From positions 101,884,236 to 101,948,235 of the forward strand of contig JAVGWX010000007.1 in the NCBI GenBank assembly GCA_036924085.1: a stretch of 64,000 bases of DNA. The letters run 5' to 3'. Of this stretch, positions 54,735 through 64,000 are shown in pieces. How positions within the stretch are numbered: the first letter of the stretch is position 1; each line of letters begins with the position of its first letter. Under the pieces are notes generated by a model, which saw only the letters and a program-made list of their open reading frames with translations, searched no databases and had not been told where the DNA came from. This stretch comes from Ariolimax columbianus. Lineage: Eukaryota > Mollusca > Gastropoda > Stylommatophora > Arionidae. Both the position numbers and the translations under genes were made by a program.

Positions 54735-55496
54735 TACTTTTTCCCCCTCTTCTTCCTTCTCTTCTTCCTCCTCCTCTTCGTCCTCTTCCTTATTCGTCTT
54801 CTTCTTCCTCTTCTATTTTTCTTCGTACGGTTTCAGCTTGTAGAAATCTAAGAGGCCAGCCTGAAGCTGTGTGTATATCGAGGGAGCTTATTCCAGAACA
54901 GTGTTGGTGATGGCCGGGCTTCCTGCTTCTCACATGTTGGGAACCGTTACACCAGACCTGCAACAGCCATCTAATCAGGGCCGCACACATATTCATCGGT
55001 TTTTTCCATCCTGAGTTTGTGTTGAGCAGATGATATCTCAATATGTTGTGGCCTGTGCACAGTCTCGAGATTAGCACCTGCCTACTTCTGTTGAGCTGGT
55101 AATATGCGTCATTTGGTTGTTGACCCGTGAGCTCTGCTTCCCACTTGTTTCCGTGGCCACACCTGGTAAACCTCTTGGCCTCTTCATTAGTTATACCTAT
55201 ATCAGGTTGAGGTAGCTTTCTACCTTTCTTTAACAGTCTGTCAGCATCTTCGTTGCCAAGAATGTTGCATTGAGGTGCAATCCACTGTATCACAACTCTC
55301 TTGAACAGGTGACGGAGTTTATAGAGTATTACTCTTAGCTCCGTTAGATCTGAGTTTGTGTGTGGCTCCCTAGCGGTGCAATCACTGTGTGTGAAGTGTA
55401 CCACTTGTCCCTCTATGTTTTCTTCTGTTATTAGAACTTCTGCTCCAGTTTTCAAGGCCTCTTTCTTTGCTCTAGTGTTACATACATGTGTACATC

Positions 55497-55615
55497 TTCT
55501 CAGTACATACATGTTTACATGTTCTCAGTACATACATGTGTACATCTTCTCAGTACATACATGTGTACATCTCCTCAGTACATACATGTTTACATGTTCT
55601 CAGTACATAAATGTG
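55497..55615. repeat. 25-bp minisatellite within a LINE
   Basis: Five copies of a 25-bp unit containing CAGTACATACATGTGTACAT, located where the N-terminal part of the LINE RNase H should be. Confidence 0.93.
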
Positions 55616-56064
55616 TCCAGCTGTTGTTTGGGTAGTGTACCTCTGTGTTTACATTATGTTTCTGTCTGGCTTGTTTTATTTTGTTTTGTTTTTCTGCAAA
55701 GTCAAGAATGTTTTCTATCTGCTATGGAAAGCGTTGTTTTCACTAGGTGGGAGGCATGTGTGTAATGTTGACGGGTTTTGTTTGAGATTTGCCACTATGT
55801 TTTTACTGATCTTATAAATACACACCACTGGGTCTTAGCCTTCCTATAGCAGTAATTGGTACATTTGGTGGTCTATGAGCCTTCTGAATGTCTCATCTTG
55901 TCGTTGGGTCCTGGAGTAACTTCTGTCCCCCATTGATTGCAGGTTCGCAATTTGTTCTACATCTCAAATTAGGGGAGTTCACATGATTCCCTGTTGTCAC
56001 CCCACTGCCTGGTGTTGGACTCTGTTTTGCCATATTTGATTTGAGTGTAATTATCTGTGCTACT

Positions 56065-56270
56065 ATATCGTATTCCATGATTGGTCTCATACAGCCAAGG
56101 CACAGCTGCTGTAATATACGTTCATCGGGTTATGACATATTCCATGATTGGTCTCATACAGCCAAGGCACAGCTGCTGTAATATACGTTCATCGGGTTAT
56201 GACGTATTCCATGATTGGTCTCATACAGCCAAGGCACGGCTGCTGTAATATACCTTCATCAGGTTCTCAA
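56065..56270. repeat. 67-bp triplication within LINE thumb coding sequence
   Basis: Three copies of a 67-bp unit containing CCATGATTGGTCTCATACAG. It covers the codons for the RPIMEY motif. 67 is not a multiple of three, so each copy shifts the frame. Confidence 0.94.
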
Positions 56271-56500
56271 GTTGGACGAGCAGGTTGTATTTCCACTACT
56301 GACGTTATTTGCCACGAAGGCATTCTGTTGGTTTCTCTCTATCTGTGCTTTTCCAGTCAGCCGACGATCAAAGGTACTACCTAATTTTTTGGGGTTTTCA
56401 TCCAATTGCATATTTCTTGATCTCTATTTAGCCTCAGTTATGGTTTGTATAGGAGGTAACCGATTATATGTGTTTTTCTCCCTCATTTATATTAATTGAA

Positions 56501-56767
56501 CATGCTTTTGCCCACTCCCACAATGATGCGGCGTCACAATTGTTGTGATGTTTTCTTCAGATTTTAATATATTTTAAGAATCAACATAACTGCCCCCTCC
56601 CCTCCCACAAAGGTGTTGAGCCTCTTTCATGAAACGGATTAGAATGTAGAATTGGATGGTTCCCGTAGCCCGAAGGTTGTATAAACTCCTGTTCTGCCAT
56701 CTCATGCGTTCTACTCCGTTCGAACCTCGTCTGATTGGAAAGCACTGTAGTTACTGATTGATCTATT
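56501..56767. other. Unassigned sequence
   Basis: No recognisable feature. Confidence 0.5.
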
Positions 56768-57565
56768 GCAGAGTCATCATCAAACATGCGGTCATTGATA
56801 GACTTCATTAAGTGACATGTTCATCGTCCAACATCAGGTCATTGATAGACTTCATTAAGTGACATGTTCATCGTCCAACATCCGGTCATTGATAGACTTC
56901 ATTAAGTGACATGTTCATCGTCCAACATCCGGTCATTGATAGACTTCATTAAGTGACATGTTCATCGTCCAACATCCGGTCATTGATAGACTTCATTAAG
57001 TGACATGTTCATCGTCGAACATCAGGTCATTGATAGACTTCATTAAGTGACATGTTCATCGTCCAACATCAGGTCATTGATAGACTTCATTAAGTGACAT
57101 GTTCATCGTCCAACATCCGGTCATTGATAGACTTCATTAAGTGACATGTTCATCGTCCAACATCCGGTCATTGATAGACTTCATTAAGTGACATGTTCAT
57201 CGTCCAACATCCGGTCATTGATAGACTTCATTAAGTGACATGTTCATCGCCCAACATCAGGTCATTGATAGACTTCATTAAGTGACATGTTCATCGTCGA
57301 ACATCAGGTCATTGATAGACTTCATTAAGTGACATGTTCATCGTCCAACATCCGGTCATTGATAGACTTCATTAAGTGACATGTTCATCGCCCAACATCA
57401 GGTCATTGATAGACTTCATTAAGTGACATGTTCATCGTCCAACATCCGGTCATTGATAGACTTCATTAAGTGACATGTTCATCGCCCAACATCCGGTCAT
57501 TGATAGACTTCATTAAGTGACATGTTCATCGTCGAACATCTGGTCATTGATAGATTTCATTAAGT
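56768..57565. repeat. 47-bp minisatellite
   Basis: About 17 copies of a 47-bp unit containing CATTGATAGACTTCATTAAG. The variable segment is CCAACATCCGG, CGAACATCAGG or CCAACATCAGG. The order S-P-P-P recurs after five units, hinting at a 235-bp higher-order period. Confidence 0.95.
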
Positions 57566-57699
57566 GGCTCTTCTACCTATTTCTAGTGCGAACAGGATGA
57601 GAACTCAGGTGACTTATCAATAGAAAATATACATCAGAAAACATACATTACAAACATAAACACACACCAGCCACAAAAAAACACAACAAACAACTGAGA

Positions 57700-58105
57700 A
57701 CACAGACTGGTGAACATAATTCACACTAAACAACACAAACACAGACCAGCCAAAAGAAACGCACACCGGACAACAGAAAACTCAACAAACGACAGAAAAC
57801 ACCCACTAAACAACAGAAAACCCACAAAACAACACAGAACACACACCCGACAAAATAGCACACACACTCGACAACATAGAACACACACAAAACAACATAG
57901 AACACACACAAGACAACATAGAACACACACCAGACAACATAGAACACACACCAGACAACATAGAACACACACCAGACAACAGAGAACACACACCCGACAA
58001 CATAGAACACGCATCATACAACAGAGAATACACACCCACAGACAACAAAGAACACATACCCACAGACAACAGAGAATACACACCCACGGACAATAGAGAA
58101 CACAC
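57700..58105. repeat. 21-bp minisatellite
   Basis: About 19 imperfect copies of GAACACACACCAGACAACAT-type units, 15-24 bp long, becoming regular in the middle. Confidence 0.92.
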
Positions 58106-58824
58106 ACTATAACTAGACAAAATACGCCAGACAATAGAAAACATTTATACCACATAAAAGAAAAACAGTAAGTAACTAGCAATCCTAATTCGAACCCCGG
58201 ACCTATCGGTAACGCTTGCGTCTTGCTGCAAGTCAGTCAAGTGTCTCGGCTTAATCCCCAGTTCCACAATCCTCACATCCATAATTAACCAAACGCCAAA
58301 GTCTGAAATGATTCATCTGTTCTAGTTGGCACTAATCATTAACAGTTATAGAATTTAGAGCTTCCCCGAGTAAGACTGCCGGTTTTTTTTTTTGATGACA
58401 AGAATAGAACCACTGACCCACAGAGAGCATGTCGTAAAAGGCGACTAACTGTGTGACATGTCACAACACCGGTCATGGTTAGGTGGTTTGTTTAATGCAG
58501 CATAGATGAAGCCTAACAAGATACTGGTTTACTTTGCTCTAGTGTTTGAGTCTATTCTGATTGACTCGTAAATCGGTTAACCACCCTCCGTGGCACTTTT
58601 CCCAACCCAGCGGAGCAATAAGCTGCTCGAGCCTAGCACGCTTTGTAGGAAATCTTTCTCTCCATTACATCCAGCTAATACCAGAGCTGGGACATACGCC
58701 CCTGTAGAAGTCCAGCTCAGCTAAGAACTAAGAATGAAAAACTAAGAATGTAGAACTAATAATGTACAACTAGGTGGACCCAGACACATGTACGAGCTAT
58801 TAGTTCCAAACGTTTGTGTAAGCC
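58106..58824. other. Unassigned sequence
   Basis: AATTCGAACCCC at 58188 is B-box-like on the minus strand, but I find no matching A box. T10 at 58383-58392. No gene recognised. Confidence 0.45.
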
Positions 58825-59770
58825 AACACAGAGCAGACATACCTAGACTGTAACACAGAGCAGACATACGTAGGCTGTAACACAGAGCAGACATACCTAG
58901 ACTGTAACACAGAGCAGACATACCTAGGCTGTAACACAGAGGAGACATATATAGGCTGTAACACAGAGGAGACATACATAGACTGTAACACAGAGCAGAC
59001 ATACCTAGACTGTAACACAGAGGAGACATGCATAGACTGTAACACAGAGCAGACATACCTAGACTGTAACACAGAGGAGACATACATAGGCTGTAACACA
59101 GAGCAGACATACCTAGACTGTAACACAGAGCAGACATACCTAGGCTGTAACACAGAGGAGACATACATAGGCTGTAACACAGAGGAGACATACATAGACT
59201 GTAACACAGAGCAGACATACCTAGACTGTAACACAGAGGAGACATGCATAGACTGTAACACAGAGCAGACATACCTAGGCTGTAACACAGAGCAGACATA
59301 CCTAGGCTGTAACACAGAGGAGACATACCTAGACTGTAACACAGAGGAGACATACCTAGACTGTAACACAGAGGAGACATACATAGACTGTAACACAGAG
59401 CAGACATACCTAGACTGTAACACAGAGGAGACATGCATAGACTGTAACACAGAGCAGACATACCTAGACTGTAACACAGAGGAGACATACATAGGCTGTA
59501 ACACAGAGCAGACATACCTAGACTGTAACACAGAGCAGACATACCTAGGCTGTAACACAGAGGAGACATACATAGGCTGTAACACAGAGGAGACATACAT
59601 AGACTGTAACACAGAGCAGACATACCTAGACTGTAACACAGAGCAGACATACCTAGGCTGTAACACAGAGCAGACATACCTAGGCTGTAACACAGAGCAG
59701 ACATACCTAGACTGTAACACAGAGCAGACATACCTAGACTGTAACACAGAGCAGACATACCTAGGCTGCA
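58825..59770. repeat. 27-bp minisatellite with 405-bp higher-order duplication
   Basis: About 35 copies of a 27-bp unit containing ACACAGAGCAGACATACCTA. Variants GCAGAC/GGAGAC and CTAGAC/CTAGGC/ATAGAC combine in an order that repeats over nine units with an offset of 15 units (405 bp). Two minus-strand frames stay open for more than 330 codons only because 27 is divisible by three. Confidence 0.95.
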
Positions 59771-60209
59771 ATGTTTGTGTCGGCAATAAACAAATTACGA
59801 TGAGAATGATGCAGCTTGATAAGAAACGATACCAATGCAAACATAACCAAGCAAGTATCCACAAGAACTGATAGGAGGAGTTTATTTGAAGGACACAAGA
59901 AACATTTGGATCTGACAACAGACAAGAAACACGTGGAACAGACAACAGACAAAAAACCCGTGGAACAGACTACAGACAAGAAACTGAAGTTATAGAATTT
60001 GTGAATTTGAACAATACACGCGATTTTCTGATTGTATGATATTCCAGTTACAAGTGGCGAAACGTAGACAGGAAAATAAGGACATTTTAGAAGACTCGAC
60101 AAGCATTGGATTGGTCAACCTTACCCTAAACAGGTGAAGATTAGAGCTGGGAAAAAACATTGAATTGTTACTGGTCGTTTCCGCATCCTTGCTGAAGAGT
60201 TTATATGTG
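59771..60209. other. Unassigned sequence
   Basis: Three imperfect copies of GGAACAGACAACAGACAA at 59910-59985; otherwise nothing recognised. Confidence 0.5.
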
Positions 60210-60300
60210 CTACGATTACACAGATTCACTAAAACGATTACACGGATTCGCCGAGACAATTACACAGATTCGCTAAAACGATTACACGGTATCGCCAAGA
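60210..60300. repeat. ~24-bp short tandem repeat
   Basis: Four copies of ACGATTACACGGATTCGCC-like units. Confidence 0.88.
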
Positions 60301-60784
60301 TGAGTAACGTGATCAACAACATTGTAAGACAGACGTTGCTATGAGTAACCATGTTAAATAACATCGTAAAGTTACACAGCGGCCATCTGTGACTAGGTGC
60401 TGTCACGTGTGAATCTAGTCTTCAAGTATTTCCAGTGTCAAGTCTCTTCCATTACGGGCGGAGTAAACTGTCACTGCATTGTCACTTTCTGGCACATGAA
60501 CAAGACCCAAATACAGATGAGTAAACCCAACAAGTCGAACAACTCCTCTATACCCGTAATAGAATGTGCAACCCTTTCCCCGCCCTCCCCCCATACCATT
60601 ACATGCGTCGACCAGCTTGAATGACTTCGAGATGAACGTCTCCCTCCAGTGACAGATGAGCCAAGCACTCCCTCTGTTTGGGTTCACCAGAGGTTGGCCA
60701 TGTTTGATGAAGTTGATTTGATTGAAGAGCTGTTTCTTTCTTTCTGTTATTACTCGCTGTTACTGCGGCTACAGGTGGTTTTTG
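60301..60784. other. Unassigned sequence
   Basis: No recognisable gene or RNA. Confidence 0.5.
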
Positions 60785-62800
60785 ATGCTACTGTTGTTGT
60801 GACTGTGATGTTGTGGCTGGTGTTGTTGAGGCTGGTGTTGTTGTGGTTGGTGTTGTGGCTGGTGTTGTGGCTGGTGTTGTTGTGGCTGTTGTTGTGGCTG
60901 GTGTTGTTGTGGCTGGTGTTGTGGTTGTTGTTGTTGGGGTTGGTGTTGTTGTGGCTGGTATTGTTGTGGTTGGTGTTGTTGTGGCTGGTGTTGTGGTTGT
61001 TGTTGTTGTGGTTGGTGTCGTTGTGGCTGGTGTTGTTGTGGCTGGTGTTGTGGTTGGTGTTGTTGTGGCTGGTGTTGTTGTGGCTGGTGTTGTTGTGGCT
61101 GGTGTTGTGGTTGTTGTTGTTGTGGTTGGTGTTGTTGTGGCTGGTGTTGTGGCTGGTATTGTTGTGGCTGGTGTTGTTGTGGCTGGTGTTGTGGTTGTTG
61201 TTGTTGTGGTTGGTGTTGTGGCTGGTGTTGTTGTGGCTGGTGTTGTGGCTGGTATTGTTGTGGCTGGTGTTGTTGGGGTTGGTGTTGTGGTTGGTGTTGT
61301 TGTGGCTGGTGTTGTGGCTGGTATTGTTGTGGCTGGTGTTGTTGGGGTTGGTGTTGTGGTTGGTGTTGTTGTGGCTGGTGTTGTTGTGGCTGGTGTTGTT
61401 GTGGCTGGTGTTGTGGTTGTTGTTGTTGTGGTTGGTGTTGTTGTGGCTGGTGTTGTGGCTGGTATTGTTGTGGTTGGTGTTGTGGTTGGTGTTGTTGTGG
61501 CTGGTGTTGTTGTGGCTGGAGTTGTGGTTGGTGTTGTTGTGGTTGGTGTTGTTGTGGTTGGTGTTGTGGTTGGTATTGTTGTGGCTGGTGTTGTGGTTGG
61601 TGTTGTTGTGATTGGTGTTGTTGTGGCTGGTGTTGTTGTGGTTGGTGTTGTTGTGGCTGGTGTTGTTGTGGTTGGTGTTTTTGTGGCTGGTATTGTTGTG
61701 GCTCGTGGTGTTGTTGTGGCTGGTGTTGTGGTTGGTGTTGTGGCTGGTGTTGTTGTGGTTGGTATTGTTGTGGCTCGTGTTGTGGTTGGTGTTGTTGTGG
61801 CTGGTGTTGTGGTTGGTGTTGTTGTGGCTGGTGCTGTTGTGGCTCGTGTTGTAGTTGGTGTTGTTGTGGCTGGTGTTGTTGTGGCTCGTGGTGTTGTTGT
61901 GGCTCGTGTTGTGGTTGGTGTTGTTGTGGTTGGTGTTGTTGTGGTTGGTGTTGTGGTTGGTGTTATTGTGGCTGGTGTTGTTGTGGCTCGTGTTGTGGCT
62001 GGTGTTGTTGGGGCTGGTGTTGTTGTGGTTGGTGCTGTTGTGGCTGGTGTTGTGGTTGGTGTTTGTGTTGTAGCTGGTGTTGTGGCTGGTGTTGTTGTGG
62101 CTGGTGTTGTTGTGGCTCGTCTTGTGGCTGGTGTTGTGGCTGGTGTTGTTGTAGCTGGTGTTGTGGCTCGTGTTGTGGTTGGTGTTGTTGTGGCTCGTGT
62201 TGTGGCTCGTGTTGTGGTTGGTGTTGTTGTGGCTGGTGTTGTTGTGGCTGGTGTTGTTGTGGCTCGTGTTGTGGCTCGTGTTGTGGTTGGTGTTGTTGTG
62301 GCTGGTGTTGTTGTGGCTGGTGTTGTGGCTAGTGTTGTGGCTGGTGTTGTTGTGGCTGGTGTTGTGGTTGGTGTTGTTGTGGCTGGTATTGTTGTGGCTC
62401 GTGGTGTTGTTGTGGCTGGTGTTGTGGTTGGTGTTGTTGTGGTTGGTGTAATTGTGGCTCGTGGTGTTGTTGTGGTTGGTGTTGTTGTGGTTGTTGTTGT
62501 TGTGGTTGGTATTGTTGTGGTTGGTGTTGTTGTGGCTCGTGGTGTGGTTGTGGTTGGTGTTGTTGTGGTTGGTGTTGTTGTGGCTCGTGGTGTTGTTGTG
62601 GTTGGTGTTGTTGTTGTGGTTGGTGTTGTTGTGGCTCGTGGTGTTGTTGTGGTTGGTGTTGTTGTGGCTGGTGTTGTTGTTGTGGTTGGGGTTGTTGTGG
62701 CTCGTAGTGTTGTTGGTGTTGGTGTTGTTGTGGCTGGTGTTGTTGTTGTGGCTGGTGTTGTTGTGGTTGGTGTTGTTTTGGCTGGTGTTCTTTTTGTGGC
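60785..62800. repeat. 2-kb G/T-strand minisatellite
   Basis: Units of 12 and 15 bp, TGTTGTGGCTGG and TGTTGTTGTGGCTGG. The plus strand is almost only G and T, with one C in many units and almost no A. Frames encoding VAGVV, WLVLL or HQPQQ repeats are open for up to 668 codons because of unit length. Confidence 0.96.
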
Positions 62801-64000
62801 AAATAGAGTTAATAAATAAAGTCAGTCAGACAATTTGGGGTGCAAATAGAGTTAATGAATAGAGTCAGTCAGACAATTTGGGGTACAAATAGAGTTAATC
62901 AATAGAGTCAGTCAAACAATTTGAGGGTGCAAATAGAGTTAATGAATAGAGTCAGTCCAACCATTTGAGGGTTCAAATAGAGTTAATGAATAGAGTCAGT
63001 CAAACAATTTGAGGGTACAAATAGAGTTAATGAATAGAGTCAGTCAAACAATTTGAGGGTGTAAATGGAGTTATGAATAGAGTCAATCAAACAATTTGAG
63101 GGTGCAAATAGAGTTAATGAACAGAGTCAGTCAAACAATTTGAGGGTGCAAATAGAGTTAATGAATACAGTCAGTCAAACAATTTGAGGGTGTAAATGGA
63201 GTTAATGAATACAGTCAGTCAAACAATTTGAGGGTGCAAATAGAGTTAATGAAGACAGTCAGTCAAACAATTTGAGAGTGCAAATAGAGTTAATGAATAG
63301 AGTCAGTCAGACAATTTGGGGTACAAATAGAGTTAATGAATAGAGTCAGTCAAACAATTTGAGGGTGCAAATAGAGTTAATGAACAGAGTCAGTCAAACA
63401 ATTTGAGGGTGCAAATAGAGTTAATGAATAGAGTTAGTCAACCAATTTGAGGGTGTAAATGGAGTTAATGAATAGAGTCAGTCAAACAATTTGAGGGTGC
63501 AAATAGAGTTAATGAATACAGTCAGTCAAACAATTTGAGGGTGCAAATAGAGTTAATGAATACAGTCAGTCAAACAATTTGAGGGTGCAAATAGAGTTAA
63601 TGAATACAGTCAGTCAAACAATTTGAGGTACAAATAGAGTTAATGAATACAGTCAGTCAGACAATTTGGGGTACAAATAGAGTTAATGCATAGAGTCAGT
63701 CAAACAATTTGAGGGTGCAAAGAGAGTTAATGAATACAGTCAGTCAAACAATTTGAGGGTGCAAAAAGAGTTAATGAATACAGTCAGTCAAACAATTTGA
63801 GGGTGCAAATAGAGTTAATGAATACAGTCAGTCAAACAATTTGAGGGTGCAAATAGAGTTAATGAATACAGTCAGTCAAACAATTTGAGGGTGCAAATAG
63901 AGTTAATGAATACAGTCAGTCAAACAATTTGAGTGTGCAAATAGAGTTAATGAATACAGTCAGTCAAACAATTTGAGGGTGCAAATAGAGTTAATGAATA
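62800..64000. repeat. 44-bp minisatellite running off the window
   Basis: About 27 copies of a 44-bp unit containing AGAGTTAATGAATACAGTCA. Left-hand copies have AATAGAG and GGGGT, right-hand copies AATACAG and GAGGGT, so variants are partly sorted by position. Confidence 0.95.

Larger units (their letters stand above)
54735..56500 (-). mobile_element. LINE 3' half: RT thumb plus RNase H, (GAA)n tail
   Basis: On the minus strand, LDENPKKLGSTFDRRLTGKA and QNAFVANN (about 56420-56320) match the thumb motif YLGVTFD.RLTWK..I. CMRPIMEYDIVAQIITLKSN (about 56100) matches the RPVLEYG motif. RNase H follows in one open frame from 55512, with LTELRVILYKLRHLFKR, VVIQWIAPQCNILGNEDADR (normally W.P.H..I.GNE.AD) and LISRLCTGHNILRYHL. 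The element ends in a GAA/GAG-rich tail at about 54830-54735. The RNase H frame is open for more than 200 codons, but the catalytic FTDGS start is lost and frameshifts are present, so it is inactive. Two tandem arrays interrupt it. The RNase H fragment at 4255-4690 and RT fragment at 31620-31880 probably belong to the same family. Confidence 0.85.

Noticed and set aside
58180..58250. A second tRNA-like or SINE promoter on the minus strand
   Set aside because: A B-box-like GGGGTTCGAATTA is visible, but no A box at a suitable distance.
58742..59945. Two overlapping minus-strand frames of 338 and 381 codons with 9-residue repeats
   Set aside because: The 27-bp unit is divisible by three and lacks stops in those frames. 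Both frames being open argues against selection on either.
60649..62862. Open frames up to 668 codons (Val/Gly-, Leu/Trp- and Gln/His/Pro-rich)
   Set aside because: The G/T-strand array has 12- and 15-bp units, so several frames stay open on both strands. Composition is purely repeat-driven.
1..64000. CRISPR array
   Set aside because: Many regular repeats are present, but units are contiguous without unique spacers, no cas genes exist and the DNA is eukaryotic.

Overview
This is eukaryotic nuclear DNA, most likely from a mollusc and plausibly a heterobranch gastropod such as a sea slug. The evidence is an 18S rRNA gene fragment with gastropod-like sequence, several degenerate LINE families of the kinds common in molluscs, tRNA-derived SINE-like elements, and one exon of a metazoan BMP2/4 (decapentaplegic)-type gene. 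I see no operons, prokaryotic genes or CRISPR array. Only one host protein-coding exon is well supported.

The window is dominated by tandem repeats. I count more than 50 separate minisatellite or microsatellite arrays with unrelated units of 4 to about 75 bp. By my rough manual tally they cover about 40% of the window. Many long open frames come from array units whose length is a multiple of three; I do not treat these as genes.

Layout. 0-2 kb: a decayed RTE-like LINE, then a minisatellite. 4.2-4.7 kb: the RNase H part of a second LINE family. 5.6-7.2 kb: two large arrays. 7.46-8.23 kb, minus strand: first coding exon of a BMP2/4-like gene, with splice signals at both ends; the mature-ligand exon is not in the window. 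8.3-15.5 kb: microsatellites, a 2.4-kb polypurine tract and a 37-bp array. 15.5-16.2 kb: a second RTE-like LINE with an internal 72-bp triplication. 17-23.6 kb: six arrays, one carrying 15 perfect cAMP-response-element octamers. 24.1-27.05 kb: a rearranged rDNA segment in which a possible 5' ETS and about 1.25 kb of 18S are fused to duplicated pieces of the 28S 3' end. 27.4-30 kb: SINE or LINE tail and arrays. 30-31.9 kb: LINE fragments and arrays. 33.3-35.4 kb: a composite of LINE pieces, including a nested insertion with a 7-bp target-site duplication and a 24-bp in-frame minisatellite inside an endonuclease domain. 35.8-36.7 kb: G-rich array. 37.1-38.8 kb: the best-preserved LINE, of jockey/CR1 type. 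39.6-54.4 kb: many arrays, some with higher-order structure. 54.7-56.5 kb: a LINE with reverse-transcriptase thumb and RNase H. 56.8-64 kb: five arrays, including 2 kb of G/T-only strand; the last runs off the window end.

The strongest biological themes are: (a) a BMP2/4 exon set in a repeat desert; (b) minisatellites that arose inside or at the edges of LINE copies; (c) an orphan chimeric 18S-28S rDNA pseudogene; (d) higher-order repeats within minisatellites.
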